Source: Populus alba (taxonomy: Eukaryota > Streptophyta > Magnoliopsida > Malpighiales > Salicaceae). From it: DNA of 64,000 nucleotides. Shown in pieces: positions 35,381-47,989 of this stretch. The DNA lies in assembly GCF_005239225.2 (NCBI RefSeq), contig NC_133284.1, forward strand, positions 54,567,416-54,631,415, written 5' to 3'. Under the pieces are notes generated by a model, which saw only the letters and a list, made by a program, of their open reading frames with translations, searched no databases and had not been told where the DNA came from. A program made the translations under genes and the position numbers. The stretch's first letter is position 1. Each line of letters begins with the position of its first letter.

Positions 35381-38175
35381 AAGAAGCACTATCAGGATAG
35401 GGATTTCGAATATTCCTCCAATTTTCTGGCCAAAAAGGGAATGTCCATTTGCCCTAGCTAACCACCCCATGCAAAGCTTAATTTAAGGTGGTTTCTAGCA
35501 CTAGCTGCTGACTATGAAACATTGTTATTTTCAGATTATATTTTTGAAATTTTTAATTCTTTAGATACCTCAATTCTAGACCCATTATCCTATTAATTAA
35601 TTTGTTTTATCCGAAATTTCCTTAACAAAATTCATTTGACTGGATAAAATTAAGTATTGGGACAGTCTTGACTACACAAGATTATATTTAGAAAAATTAA
35701 AATTTATTTATTTTAAAATTTATAAATAACCAAAAGATATAATTTGGAAAACCTAATATTTTTTTAATTTTACCTTAATCTTAGGTGGTTCGGAATTCTT
35801 CAAAAATCGTAACAAAATTCAGATTAGTTCGGATGATTGGAGTTTTTATTTTTTTTCTTAGTGCTCACCGGCCCTACTTATTGTGCTGGGAGGATTATCA
35901 TGTCATCCCCTTATGCTGCACTTGTTAATTAATTGTGAGTGGTGGCGGTGGTGCATGGATTGACAGGGAGAGATCATGACTCGTTGAGATATATATAGTC
36001 CACGCACACACTGTATTTCTTAAATCAAGGGCACACAGAGAGGAAGAGAAATATTATATGTTAAAGCAAAGAGATAACTGGTAAAATGAAAGAACAAAAG
36101 GATGCTCATAATGCCACCTTTTCTTCATGCTAGCTTTTCTTCATGCTAGTTGGTAGAGGACCTCAACCTCAACTATTTTTTAAGTCAAAAGAAACAATAA
36201 GAATAATGTATTAACTAGTTTAGAGAGGCTGATTGACACAAGTTGGTATGATTGATTAGAACATCCACCTTTTAACTACTTGTTGAGTTTTAGTTGAATT
36301 TAGCTTCCACGTCTAGAAGAGGAAATAGACTTTAGCAAGCCAGCCAGCCAGCCAGCCAGTGGGTTGATCGCAACTTTTGCTAAAAAGAAGGCTTTAAGGA
36401 AACATGGAGGAAGACACGAAATATACATTGTATAAAAAAGAGATTATACTTTAGTCTTTAATCGTCTTTAGGGTTTAGGATTGGACCAGGAGGTCATAGC
36501 TGATACACACAATCGGAGCAAGCGCAGCCTTCTTGTTTGATTACTTTGATTCAAATAATTAACCTGTTAGGCCTAGCTAGATAGGCACCTTTGTATTTGA
36601 ATATTAGTTAAACCATATCCATAATTCAAGCTGATTAAATCCCAAAAACGAAGATAAGGAGGTTGTTTCAAACTCAAACAAGGCAATATAAGAGATGATG
36701 TCGAATTTGAATAAGCCATCAAACACGAGTAGTTTGTACTGGAACAAACCCTACCATTCTCAAGTTGCCTTGGTTTTGTGCTCAAATGTATAAGCTGAGT
36801 AATATTTAGTGTACAGTGGCCCCTTGCCTATAGAGAGCTATGCAAGTAGGAAAAAGAGTAAGAGATAAAAACCTAGCTGTATATGTGTATGCCCAAGGAA
36901 GGAGTCGTTGAGGAAATGGCCAGTGGTTGGACTGGTCTTGGCTCCAATTCCCGGTGCACAATGGTTTCAAATTTGTGTCAGATAAGTACATCTGTATACA
37001 GGGAAAGCATGGATTAATTTATTCAGGTCCCAGTTTGAAAAGCATTACTAAAAAACACCCCACTATGAACAAGGTCTGAGTTGTGGTTACCCTCCCAATG
37101 CCCTTTCTCTGAGTTCTTTCTGACCCCTTTTTTGGCTTCTGTGACAGGTTAGAGAGAGGAGAGCCCCATGTCTATATCATGATTTATGAATTGAGAGATT
37201 AGAGCGCACAACAACACATGAAACAAAAGGATATAGGGTAAGCCCTAGGCAAATTATTAAATAATACTGTACAATGTTGCACCATTAGGACCTATAAATT
37301 TATTTTTAAGCACTAGTTTAATATTTTAATGTTCAAAAACCTCGCAGATCCAGCACAGACATTAGATTCCCTCTTCTTCTATACAGCTTGTTATGAGAGA
37401 GAGACAGGGAGAGCAGTTTTGAGGAGTTGCAGCAAAGGAGGGGCCTCTCTTTTCTTCTGTATCTCACGTACTTGCAGCAAGAGGTTAAGGTAATTTCATT
37501 TACTGTTTGTGCTATACTCTAGTTGCATCATAACCGGCTTCTTATGGTCTAAAGAACTTTTGCTTTTACTTGTTTTAATCAATGAAACAATTTCAATCCT
37601 GTTTCTGAGAGGCCGCTTTTATGTTTTAGAAGTCTGATATATGAATCGATCACCTATTGTTTCAGAACAAAGCTCGAGTGTTCCACATCTACAACTGTTC
37701 ATATGTGAACATCGATGGGGTATTCTCTTGGTACATGTTAAAGTTAAACAGTGTATTGGTCAATATATACTCTGAGAGGCAGAAGAAAATAGGTGCATAG
37801 TCTGACTGACAGAGGCCCACAGTGGGAGGAGATATGTATGCACACCACATGCAAATTTCTTCTGTGTGAGCGTTGCATTCATCTTCTGGCAATAGTTTTT
37901 GGTCAGAACTGCTCGCTTTACTATCACTGTCAGCTTAAATGGGAGCAAAGAATCAAATCCAATGGAGAGAGGAAGAGCTCACCTTCTTGGCTGCTACATA
38001 TTTAGCCAAATACGGTTCCTGTAAGGACATGTGATGCAAATAATGAAGGGCCTTTATCACCTCCCAGTCTGCGACTTTACTCAAAGTACAGCTACAGAGA
38101 GGTACTAAAGCAGTAAATTCTTGCGTAGAAGAATATTGCCTTTTAAGCATAGCTTTCTAAGAAAAAGTTGCATTC
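35381..38175. other. Intergenic region and 5' leader of the XTNX gene
   Basis: A (CAGC)n-like run lies at 36339-36360. A probable non-coding first exon lies near 37380-37490, a purine-rich leader ending GAGGTTAAG before GTAATTTC. An intron of about 670 bases would then end shortly before the ATG at 38176. No protein-coding gene was recognised in the rest. Confidence 0.45.
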
Positions 38176-41166
38176 ATGGCCATGGATGAAGAAGGATCGC
38201 TCGCTGGTAAACTTCCTCAAGAACCCCCTAGTGGCCTCACCATCAAGATTTCTACTTCTGGCAGCAAAATTGGTAAGAACATCTTAACTCCCCTTGGTTG
38301 TTCAAATTCAGATTCAACTTCTCCAAACTTGAAAAACTCAATTGAATCATCCCCATGTAACTCTCCACTAGTGTCACCACCTTCATCAGCCTTTGTTTCA
38401 GCCTTACAGTCACCATACATATCACCAAGGGCTATAACCCCAAAACCCCAAGAGAACCCAGCCCCACCAGAGAACCCAACACCAGTCTCCCACTCCTCAC
38501 CACCATTCTCATCATACCGTGGTTCACAATCAGATGACATACCAAGCAGCTCTTACACTCCCCCATCAGACCAATATGAATATTCTGATGACCCCACAGA
38601 GGCCAAGCTCAAGTATGTTACTTGTGTTCCGGTCCCAGATCCTGCTCCTCCTAGAATCTCGTTCTCTTTTCCAGTCCCACGCATTTCCTTCAAAGGGCCT
38701 GTTTCTCCAGCTTCCAATGCCAAACTCAGGAGCTGTGATGTTTACATTGGCTACCATGGGCAGAATCCTAATCTTATGCGCTTCTGTAAGTGGCTTAAAT
38801 CAGAGCTAGAGCTTCAGGGAATTGTTTGCTTTGTTGCGGATAGAGCCAAGTACTCGAATACTCAGAGCCATGAGATTGCTGACAGAGTTATCTGTTCTGT
38901 GACTCATGGAGTTGTGGTTGTGACTAACTCTAGCATCCTCAATCATCCCAGCTTGGAGGAGATTAGATTCTTTGCTCAAAAGAAGAACTTGGTTCCAATT
39001 TTCTTCAACACCGACCTTGCTGAGATCACAGGTCTTCTCAACTGCAACTCAATTGATAAAGAGTGTAGAGAAGTGATTGACGGACTAGTGAAGTCTAACG
39101 AGTTGAAGCTGGAGGTCAATGAGGGTAATGGGAGGAGCTGTGTAGCCAAAGCTGCTGGGATATTAAGAGCAAAGCTCGGGCGAAAGAGTGTGGCCGAGAA
39201 AGCTGCAGAAGGATCTGAGGAGATTCCATTTCCAAGGAACAAATGTTTTGTAGGACGAGAGAAGGAGATTATGGAGATTGAAACTGCATTATTTGGATGT
39301 ACTGATAGTTCTGAACAGGATTATGCCGTGCCGATCATTAAAGGAGAAACCAGTGGGCAATCTGAGGGCCTTGCAGATGAAGAAAGTGATACTTTTAGCA
39401 GCAGCCGAGGAGGGAGATTTATTAATTTGGAATTGGGAGGGAAGTGCAAAGAACCGACATTGGAGGCTTGGGTGGAACCAGTTACGGGAAGGAATTCATT
39501 GAAGAGATCAAAGTACAAGAAATCGAAAAGTGGGAATTACAAGACCCTGGATAGCAGTGTGTTTTGCATAAATGGCGTTGCAGGCATTGGAAAGACAGAA
39601 CTTGCACTTGAATTTGCTTATAGATACTCTCAGAGGTACAAAATGGTCTTGTGGGTTGGCGGGGAAGCTAGATATTTCAGACAGAACTTACTGAATCTAT
39701 CACAGAATTTGGGGTTGGATGTGAGTGCTGATGCCGAGAAGGAAAGAGGAAGGATTCGAAGCTTTAAAGAGCAAGAAAATGAAGCATTTGAGAGAGTCAA
39801 AAGGGAATTGTTTCGAGACATGCCATATCTGCTCATTATTGACAACCTTGAGACAGAAAGAGAATGGTGGGAAGGGAAGGATCTGCATGATTTGATTCCA
39901 AGGAACACTGGAGGGACACATGTGATCATCACAACAAGACTATCCAAGACGATGAACTTTGACATAATGCAGCTGCCACCGTTGGAATTGACCGATGCAA
40001 TGGTCTTAATGAGAGGAAAAAGGAGAAGAGATTATCCAACCGAGGAACTTCAATTTCTTCATAAATTTGATGAGAAATTGGGAAGGTTGAGCTTTGGCTT
40101 GTGGTTGGTTGGGTCACTTCTTTCTGAGCTTGCAATTTCTCCATGTGCACTTTTTGAAGCTGTGAATCAAGTTCCGCTTGAAGATGGTTCTACTTACTCC
40201 TACATGAGCATGAGTGATGAGCAGTACTGTAAGAGCAATCCTTTCCTAATGAAACTTCTCCATTTCAGTTTCATTATCTTGCAGCAAACCGATGGAAGAA
40301 AAAACCTTCTTGCCTTAAGAATGCTTCTTGTTGGTGCTTGGTTTGCCCCAGCTCCCATTTCAGCAACTTTGCTGGCCACTGCTGCTAAGAATATGCCCGC
40401 AATTGGAAATGGATTCAGAAAATGGACCAAATGCGTGAGCCTCGCATTTTCTTGCTGCTCTGGGTGTGGATTAGCACCCCAAAGCGAAGAAGATGCAGCC
40501 ACTCTTCTTGTTAAACTAGGCTTAGCACGAAGAGCCAACAGACAGCCAGGTTGTTGGATTCAATTCCACCCAATAACTCAAGTTTTTGCAAGAAGAAAAG
40601 AAGGTTTGTCCGCAGCCAAGGCTACAGTCCAGGGAGTGAGGAAAGTTGGCAATGCGTCCATCAACACAAACCATCTATGGGCATCTGCATTCCTTGTCTT
40701 CGGATTCAAATCCGAGCCTCCGCTTGTTCAACTGAAGGCTATTGATATGGTTTTGTACATAAAGAAGACAGCAGTGCCGCTAGCAATTAGAGCCTTCACA
40801 ACGTTCTCAATATGTAATTCAGCATTGGAGCTTTTAAAGGTGTGCACTAATGTGCTTGAAGAAGTAGAGAAGTCATTTGTATCGCAAATACAGGACTGGT
40901 GTCATGGTTCACTTTGTTGGAAAAGGAACATTCATGGTCATCAAAGGGTAGATGAATATTTGTGGCAAGATGTGACATTGTTGAAGGCTAGCTTGCTTGA
41001 GACTAGAGCAAAGTTGCTGCTCAGAGGTGGTCATTTTGATGGTGGTGAAGAGCTGTGCAGGACTTGTATAAGCATCCGGACAGTGATGCTTGGTCACGAT
41101 CATGCTCAAACATTGGCTGCCCAGGAAACACTAGCAAAGTTGGTTAGAATGAGAAGCAAAGTATGA
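38176..41166 (+). CDS. TIR-like / NB-ARC / TPR-like protein (XTNX or TNP family, P-loop NTPase)
   Basis: A single coding exon of 996 residues. Residues 1-180 are Pro/Ser-rich and probably disordered. A TIR-like domain starts near 185 (RSCDVYIGYHGQN) with FVADRAKYSNTQSHEIADR and a conserved Glu pair in HPSLEEIRFF (residues about 261-262). The NTPase domain has a P-loop (GVAGIGKTELALEFAY, about 467), Walker B (YLLIIDNLE, about 551) and GGTHVIITTR (about 578). A winged-helix-like HPITQVFARR precedes a C-terminal helical, TPR-like region (LLRGGHFDGGEELCRTCISI). Family knowledge: XTNX proteins are an ancient, conserved, non-LRR group (At5g56220, At4g23440), not typical fast-evolving resistance genes; their role is unclear. 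NADase activity is not shown by this sequence alone. Confidence 0.92.
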   Translation: MAMDEEGSLAGKLPQEPPSGLTIKISTSGSKIGKNILTPLGCSNSDSTSPNLKNSIESSPCNSPLVSPPSSAFVSALQSPYISPRAITPKPQENPAPPENPTPVSHSSPPFSSYRGSQSDDIPSSSYTPPSDQYEYSDDPTEAKLKYVTCVPVPDPAPPRISFSFPVPRISFKGPVSPASNAKLRSCDVYIGYHGQNPNLMRFCKWLKSELELQGIVCFVADRAKYSNTQSHEIADRVICSVTHGVVVVTNSSILNHPSLEEIRFFAQKKNLVPIFFNTDLAEITGLLNCNSIDKECREVIDGLVKSNELKLEVNEGNGRSCVAKAAGILRAKLGRKSVAEKAAEGSEEIPFPRNKCFVGREKEIMEIETALFGCTDSSEQDYAVPIIKGETSGQSEGLADEESDTFSSSRGGRFINLELGGKCKEPTLEAWVEPVTGRNSLKRSKYKKSKSGNYKTLDSSVFCINGVAGIGKTELALEFAYRYSQRYKMVLWVGGEARYFRQNLLNLSQNLGLDVSADAEKERGRIRSFKEQENEAFERVKRELFRDMPYLLIIDNLETEREWWEGKDLHDLIPRNTGGTHVIITTRLSKTMNFDIMQLPPLELTDAMVLMRGKRRRDYPTEELQFLHKFDEKLGRLSFGLWLVGSLLSELAISPCALFEAVNQVPLEDGSTYSYMSMSDEQYCKSNPFLMKLLHFSFIILQQTDGRKNLLALRMLLVGAWFAPAPISATLLATAAKNMPAIGNGFRKWTKCVSLAFSCCSGCGLAPQSEEDAATLLVKLGLARRANRQPGCWIQFHPITQVFARRKEGLSAAKATVQGVRKVGNASINTNHLWASAFLVFGFKSEPPLVQLKAIDMVLYIKKTAVPLAIRAFTTFSICNSALELLKVCTNVLEEVEKSFVSQIQDWCHGSLCWKRNIHGHQRVDEYLWQDVTLLKASLLETRAKLLLRGGHFDGGEELCRTCISIRTVMLGHDHAQTLAAQETLAKLVRMRSKV

Positions 41167-41962
41167 TCCTAGTAATCTCTATCAATGAAAGAATGGATTA
41201 TAAGATGCCATGGAGAGCTCAGTTTTGTTCACATCGTAAATCATGTTTTTAGCTAGAAACATAACCATTAAGTTGCTCATAATGTAGTTTTCTCCACTGC
41301 ACATTATAACATTTACTTCAAGTTGATGAAACCTCAATTTGTTTGTCACTTTCTGTATATTTTGCATGACAAGATGTTCATTTGGGATTATTATTTTTTT
41401 TGATTCCTTGGAAGTGTGGATTAGATTTTAGAAATTGAAACAAGAACACATCTTGGATGTAACCCATGAAAGCAGAGGGATTGAAAAGGACAGGAAATCT
41501 GAATTCTCAAAGTTCTGAAGGCACCCCATTGTAGTAGATAGAAGGTGTCTGGTCTACACTCTACAATGACAGCTCTGGTAACGAAACCAATTCTCATCAG
41601 TACACAGATTAAGAAATTAAGGCACTGAAGTTGTTTCTTGAGATCATAGGTATCTGCAATTCACATTTGTTTTAGCTACATGGCTAAAATAAGATGTTCA
41701 TCTTCATCTTTTAATAATGGAGTATGTAAATGAAAATCAGTTAAAAAAAATGAGGGATTGAAATTGAATCCTTATATTTCTTCCACAGCAGGGCTGCCAC
41801 TTCTAACAGATGCCTACAGGAATATACATTACTGGAACATTTTTGATAAATCAAATCTCTATGGATTTTTTTTTCAGCATGAAGTCTGGAACAATTATTC
41901 ATATGAAGTGCATACAATATGCTGACCTGATCACAAATTTCCTTGTAGATCAAGGTTTAAAC
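41167..41962. other. 3' flank of XTNX gene
   Basis: 3' UTR and flank. Sequence from 41167 to about 41590 has a diverged second copy at about 50420-50850 (for example GTAATCTCTATCAATGAAAG and GGTGTCTGGTCT in both), showing that the flank was duplicated with the gene end. Confidence 0.7.
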
Positions 41963-43741
41963 TGTTGTTAAAAGATATATACAGAACTTAACTTAGTTAA
42001 GTTTACAAAGAACAGAAACCGAAGAGCTAGAAGTAAAGAACAAGGAACAAAACAATATTTCATTAGGTTACTGTTATCCCTCAATTTTTATTTATAGATG
42101 AAATCAAACACTATAAATTATAAGAATCATAACAACTATAATTTTCTTTATTAAAGGAATTATGTAATTGACTAGACTTATCTTAAATAAACTTAAATCT
42201 AAAGAATTAAAAAGGAAAAACAACATCAAGATAATCATACCATTAACAGATAGATAGTAATGAAAGAAAAACCATAGCTTAATAACAAACTTTTAGCTTT
42301 GTGCCATAATTTAACACTCCTTCTTTATTCAAAAGCTATACATTCCAATCCTTTCTCTCATGGCTTCATATTTGTCTTTAGCTAAAAGCTTGGTAAACAA
42401 TTCCAGATCAGTTATCATTTTTCTTAACCAGATTAATTATTTTACTATCACATATGCTGCTATGTACTTTGCCTCTGCAGTAGAGCGTACAAAAACTGAT
42501 TACTTCTTTGAGTTCCAATAAAAAAATGCTTTCTCCCATAGCAAAAGAATAACTTGAGGTGCTCATCATTTATTAATCACTTTCAGCCTAGTCATAATTA
42601 GAAAAAATCAACAAGTTTAACAGAACTAGATTTCACAAAATGCATGCCAAACTTTATGGTCTCCTTTAGATATCTTAGAACTCTCTTGGCTGCCATAAAA
42701 TGGATTTGACTTGGACCTTACATGAACCTAGATAAGTAATTGACAACAAACACAATGTCTGGATGTGTAGTAGTTAAATATAATAAGCTGCCAACTAAAC
42801 TTCTATAAGCTTTACCATATGTTTTAGGTGCTCCATCCTCCTTTATTAGCTTCTGTCCCAGTACCATAGGTGTGCTAACTAGTTTGTAATTTTCCATCGC
42901 AAATTTATTTAGTGGCTTTAAAGTAAACCTCTTCTAACATAAAAAGTAACCTTGCATAGACTGAGTTACCTCTATGCTTAAGAAATATATATGTCAACAA
43001 ACCAAGTTCACTCATCTCAAAATTATCCTTCATATTGGCTTTAAAATCCTTTATAAGTTACTCCTTATCTCTTGTAATCAATAAATCATCTACATATACT
43101 GACACAATCAGTTTATGTTTATCAACATACTTCACATACAAAATTACTTTATTCATACTCTTTTCAAAGCTTGAGCTTAAGAGATGACTATCCAATTTGT
43201 TGTACCTTCTTGTGAGTTGGTCTATCAACCAATATCTAGGTTTGATTCTTTTCGATCATAATAAGCTCCTTCATCATTATTGTTGTCCAAACTTGTGAAC
43301 TGATTGCTTCTTTAAAATCTATCGGTTCTGCTTCAGCAATAGTGCACCTGCTATAAATATCAGCTAAATACCTTGTCCCTCTTACTTATTTAGAGAACTT
43401 AACTTAGTTAAGTTTACAAAGAACAAAAATTGAAGAAAAAAAAACTAGAAGTGAAGAACAAGGAGCAAAACAATTTTTCACTAGTTTACTGCCATCCCTC
43501 AACTTTTATTTATAGATGAAATCAAACACTACAAGATCATAAAAGATAAGAATCATAACAACCATAATCTCCTTTATCTAAGGAATTATGTAACTGACTA
43601 GACTTATCCTAGATAAGCTTAAATCTAAAGAATCAAAAAGAAAAAACAACATCAAGATAATGATGTTATTACCAAATAGATAGTAATGAAAGAAAAACCA
43701 TAGTTGAATAACAAACTTTCAGCTTTAGTGCCATAACTTCA
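41963..43741 (-). mobile_element. Deleted Ty1/copia element with two LTRs and only RT-RNase H left
   Basis: Direct repeats of about 350 bases flank a 1.1-kb interior: 41963-42316 (3' LTR) and about 43378-43741 (5' LTR), sharing AACTTAACTTAGTTAAGTTT. The interior, read on the minus strand, encodes copia reverse transcriptase (YVDDLLIT at 43085-43096) and RNase H remnants with stops. A polypurine tract (AAAGAAGGAG) precedes the 3' LTR. Gag, protease and integrase are missing, so the element suffered a large internal deletion. A matching target duplication is not evident. Confidence 0.75.
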
Positions 43742-44442
43742 ATAGAAACCTTGGAAATAAAGACCACTCACATCTCCTATTAAAGGGCTCAAGTTGCTAA
43801 TAATTGAAATCCAAGGTATTTTAGAATTGTTGGACCAATAAAATTATAATGATCAAGTTCATTGCACTGTAATTCTCCGATTAACATAAATCAAGTTGGT
43901 TAAAGAGTTTTTAGAAAAAGGTTGCTAATAGAAATAGATTGGAAAAGTTGCAACTCTAACACTAGAAATAAGTAAAAGATTGTGATGGATGTTTCAAGAA
44001 TCCATAGGAAATGATGCAAGAAAAATACTGGAAACAAGTGCAATATTGCAATGGGTGTTTCAAGCAGCAGCAACATTATTATAATGTTCAGTACATAATA
44101 GGCTATTTTAAATACACACTTTTCCAACTATATCAACAATGAGAATCATGATTGCATTCCTTGTAATGTCAAGATAAATAGCTTTCACAAGATGATCATC
44201 ATCTGACCATCCATGATGAAATCCATCAAAAATTTGATGCATTGCAGTTCTGAACAATGATGACATTAGCTTTTTCTAAAATAGATAAGCAGTTCATATA
44301 TGTTACATAGTGGTTTAAACGCGCTCATGTACACACACAGAAGGGAAATGGATATATCTACTATCATAAGTGAAAACCTCAACAATAACTTGTTCTACCT
44401 TTAAATCGAATGAAACAAGTTATTAATAATAAGCAATTATAT
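43742..44442. other. Spacer between two copia elements
   Basis: AT-rich with no coding signal. It starts with GAAACCTTGGAAATAAA, which also occurs near 47499 just past the next element; this may reflect a duplicated or split host sequence. Confidence 0.4.
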
Positions 44443-47400
44443 TGAAAGAATGCCTTAAAAGCTGCACAAGATAGATCAAGATGGTTGTTGATGAGAAGAT
44501 TAGCTAGAAGATTTCTACTTGAAGACCAAGTCTTTAAGAATAAATTTTGTTATTAGTTTCTTATTTTGTTATTATAATTTTGTTATTTGATCAACAGATG
44601 TGATTCGTTTTTCTGTTGAACAAAAACTCTATTTAAGAGAGATATACAATCAATAAAAATTAGATGTTTTATATGTGCTAACATTGATCAAAATTTGCTA
44701 AGTGTTGGACAACATATAGAGAAGGGTTTTAAAGTTATATTTGAAGACAAATGGTGTTTGATAAAAAACAATAGAGAGAACAATATTTTCAAAGTGAAAA
44801 TAAGAGCAAAAGGTTTTGCTCTAAACCTTATGAATGAGGAGCATATTGCTTTTGCCATAAATACAAGCAATGAAGAATTGTGGCATAAAAAGCTTGGGCA
44901 TTTTCATCATGTTGTATTGATGTACATGCAAATACACAATCTTGTGAGAGAGGTTCCATGACTAGAGAATATATTAACAAATTATGCAGCTTGTCAATAT
45001 GGAAAGCAAGCTAGAAAACATTTTCCTCAAAGTGCTTGAAAAGCAACACATAAACTTCAACTGGTACACACAGATGTTAAAGGTCCTCAAAGAACAACTT
45101 CACTGAATGGTAGTCAATACTACATAATCTTTATAAATGATTATTCTAGATTTTGTTGGATTTTTTTTTATTCAAATCTGAGATTGCTAATGTATTTTGA
45201 AAGTATAAAACATTGGTGGAAAATCAAAGTAACTGCAGGATACAAACTATAAGGTCTGACAATGAAAATGAATATACCAATGAAAGATTTCAACAATTTT
45301 ATGATGAATTTAGCATTGAACACCAATTTACAAAACCATACACGCCACAACAGAATTGTGTGAGTAAAAGAAAAAAACATGAGCATTATACAGATGACTA
45401 GATGCATTTTGCATGAAAATGAGTTGCCAAAAAAACTATGGCCTGAGATTGCAAACACAATAATGTATCTTGTGAACAGGATGCCAATCAGTGTTTTGTA
45501 TATATATATATAAAACCCATTTCAAGCTTAGTTTGGATACAAACCAAACCTGTAACACTTTAAAACTTTTTGTTGTCTTTGTTTTACTTATGTGCCACAT
45601 GTTAAAAAAGACAGGCTGGATAAGAAGGCTAAACCAAGAGTATTCATTGGATACAACATTCTATCCAAAGCCTATAGAATTTTCCAACCATAAAATGGGA
45701 AAATTCTAGTAAGCAAAGATGTTAACTTTATAGAAGATAAACAATATAAATGGAAGGAATCAAAAGAGAAGCAAGAATCATCAACTATGAAAGTTATTAA
45801 TGACAATATTGATGATGAACATGTTAGAGGTACAAGATCTTTATCTGATATTTATAAAAAAAAAAAGTAACATTGTTGTTTGTGAGCCTATAGAGTTTGA
45901 TGATGCAGTAAAAAAATGATGAATGGATTAAAGCAATGAAAGAGGAGCTTAGAATGATTGAAAAGAATGATATCTAAGTATTGGTGGACAAACCTCTATA
46001 GAAAAAGACCACAGGAGTCAAGTGGGTTTATAGAACTATATTTAATATAGATGGTTCTATAACAAATACAAGGCTAGATTAGTTGTGAAAGGTTATGCTC
46101 AAGTGTTTGGAGTGAACTTCTTAAAAACTTTTACACCTGTAGCATGACTTGATACAATCAGAATGCTACTTGCACTATCAGCACTAAAGGGTTGAAAAGT
46201 TTATCAATTAAATGTAAAATCAACTTTTTTGAATGGTTATCTGTAGGATGATGTTTTTATAGAACAACCAAAAGGTTTTGAAACCAAGGGACAAGAGGGG
46301 GAGGTCTGTTGTATTTGTTTATATTGATGATTTGCTTGTAATAGGAAGTGATGAGAAACTAATAGAAGAGTTCAGGGCTGAAATACTCAAAGTTTTTTAG
46401 ATGACAGTCCTCAGTTTGATGTCCTATTTTCTAGGAATGGAGGTAAAGCAAAGACATTATGGAATCTTTATATTTTAAAAGAAGTATGCTAAGGAGATAC
46501 TAAAAAAGTTTCATATAGAGAAATGTAAAAGCACAAACAATTCTATGAATCAAAAGGAGAAATTTAGTGAGGATGATGGAGCAGACAAAGCTAATAAAGG
46601 TCAATACAAGAGCTTAATTGGTTGTTTGATGTATCTTACATCAATAAACAAAAATAAGTTTGTTATCATGATTCATGCATTATGGTAGTGAATTACATTT
46701 TCAAGTTGCCAAAATGAGGCTATTTTGCTAGTGATTGGGCAGGATTTATGGATGATATGAAAAGTACTACAAACTATTGTTTCAACTTTGGATCAAGGAT
46801 GTTCTATTGGTGTTTAAGAAAGCAAGATGTTGTTGTTCAAAGCACAAATAAAGCTAAATATGTAGTAGTTACTAATGTTGTAAATCAAGCAATCTGGATT
46901 GGAAAAATACTTGCAGATTTGTATATAGATCAACTTGAGTTAACATAGATTTATGTTGACAACTAGGCTGCAATTTATATTGCAACTAATCTTGTTTTTC
47001 ATGGTAGGACTAGCACTTTAAAATCAAGTTGTATTTTTTAAGAGAAATCTAGAAAGAAGGTGAATTTATCCAACTTTTTTGCATAAATATATAATGATCA
47101 AATTATAAATATGTTAACTAAATCTTTTTCAAAAGCAAATTTTAAAGAATTAAAAAGCAAGCTAAATGGATATTGTTGGTGTTAAGATAAGAAGGAGTAT
47201 TGAAAGAATGCCTTAAAAGTTGCCGAAGATCAACAAGGTTGTCAAGGAGAAGATTAGCTGGAAGCTACTTGAAGACAAGAATAAATTATGTTATTATTTT
47301 TTTATTTTGTCATTAAAAGTTTATAGATTTGATTAATTATTCTGTTAAACAAAAACTCTATTTAAGAGAGATATGCAATCGATAAATTTCATTCTTCCAC

Positions 47401-47454
47401 ACAGCTTATCTTTCTTTAGGTTTTGTTCTGCGCAATCTGTTATAGGGTTCAACA
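44443..47454 (+). mobile_element. Decayed Ty1/copia retrotransposon
   Basis: LTR-like repeats begin TGAAAGAATGCCTTAAAAG at 44443 and 47201; the left one breaks off near 44660. Between them, in copia order with many stops and frameshifts: a GAG-pre-integrase piece (NEELWHKKLGHFHH, about 44865), integrase core (TIRSDNENEYTNERFQQFYD, about 45245), reverse transcriptase (VYIDDLLVIGSDEKL, about 46320) and RNase H (QSTNKAKYVVVTNVVNQAIW, about 46840). A polypurine tract (AAGAAGGAG) precedes the right LTR. Gag is absent. Not autonomous. Confidence 0.8.
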
Positions 47455-47950
47455 AATTCAATCACAAAGCATCACAGAAAGTGCCTAAATTTAGGCTTGA
47501 AACCTTGGAAATAAACCCTCCTCTGAATAAAAGAGGTGTCTGTACAAGGGAGTGGATAGTGAAAATCTAAAGATACAGGATGCAGAACGAACACAAGAAA
47601 ATGTGAAATCTAATAAAAAAAATCATCAGAAGAAAACCTTAAAAATCAACAAGTTATTTAGGTGCACATACACAGTTCTAAAGCAAACGAATCGTACGTG
47701 CATTCTCATACAAGTTAATAAGGAGTAATGCTTACACGTATATGTATCATAGATTGTAGCAAATTAACAAAATAAGCATAGGCATTGTTTAAGCAACTTC
47801 AAGGGTAATGATATCAACAAACAAAGGATAGATAGTCTGCCATTGTTATCGTCCCCAAAATTGCCATCCTTGTCAGCTTGGATTACAGAGTCGTAAGTTC
47901 TTTGTTGTTAAAAGGGAGCATAACTCTGTTTTGCGCATGACAAAAACTGC
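47455..47950. other. Spacer after copia element
   Basis: No gene recognised. It begins with AATTCAATCACAAAGC and contains the GAAACCTTGGAAATAAA motif also found at 43746. Confidence 0.4.
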
Positions 47951-47989
47951 AAGTAATTTTTATGGGTTCTGCAACCAAACAAAGAGAGC

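Noticed and set aside
41963..43741. A five-base target duplication for the short copia element
   Set aside because: Flanks TAAAC and ATAGA do not match; the boundaries may be off by a few bases.
44443..47454. Functional copia polyprotein
   Set aside because: Integrase, RT and RNase H segments lie in different frames with many stops, and gag is missing.
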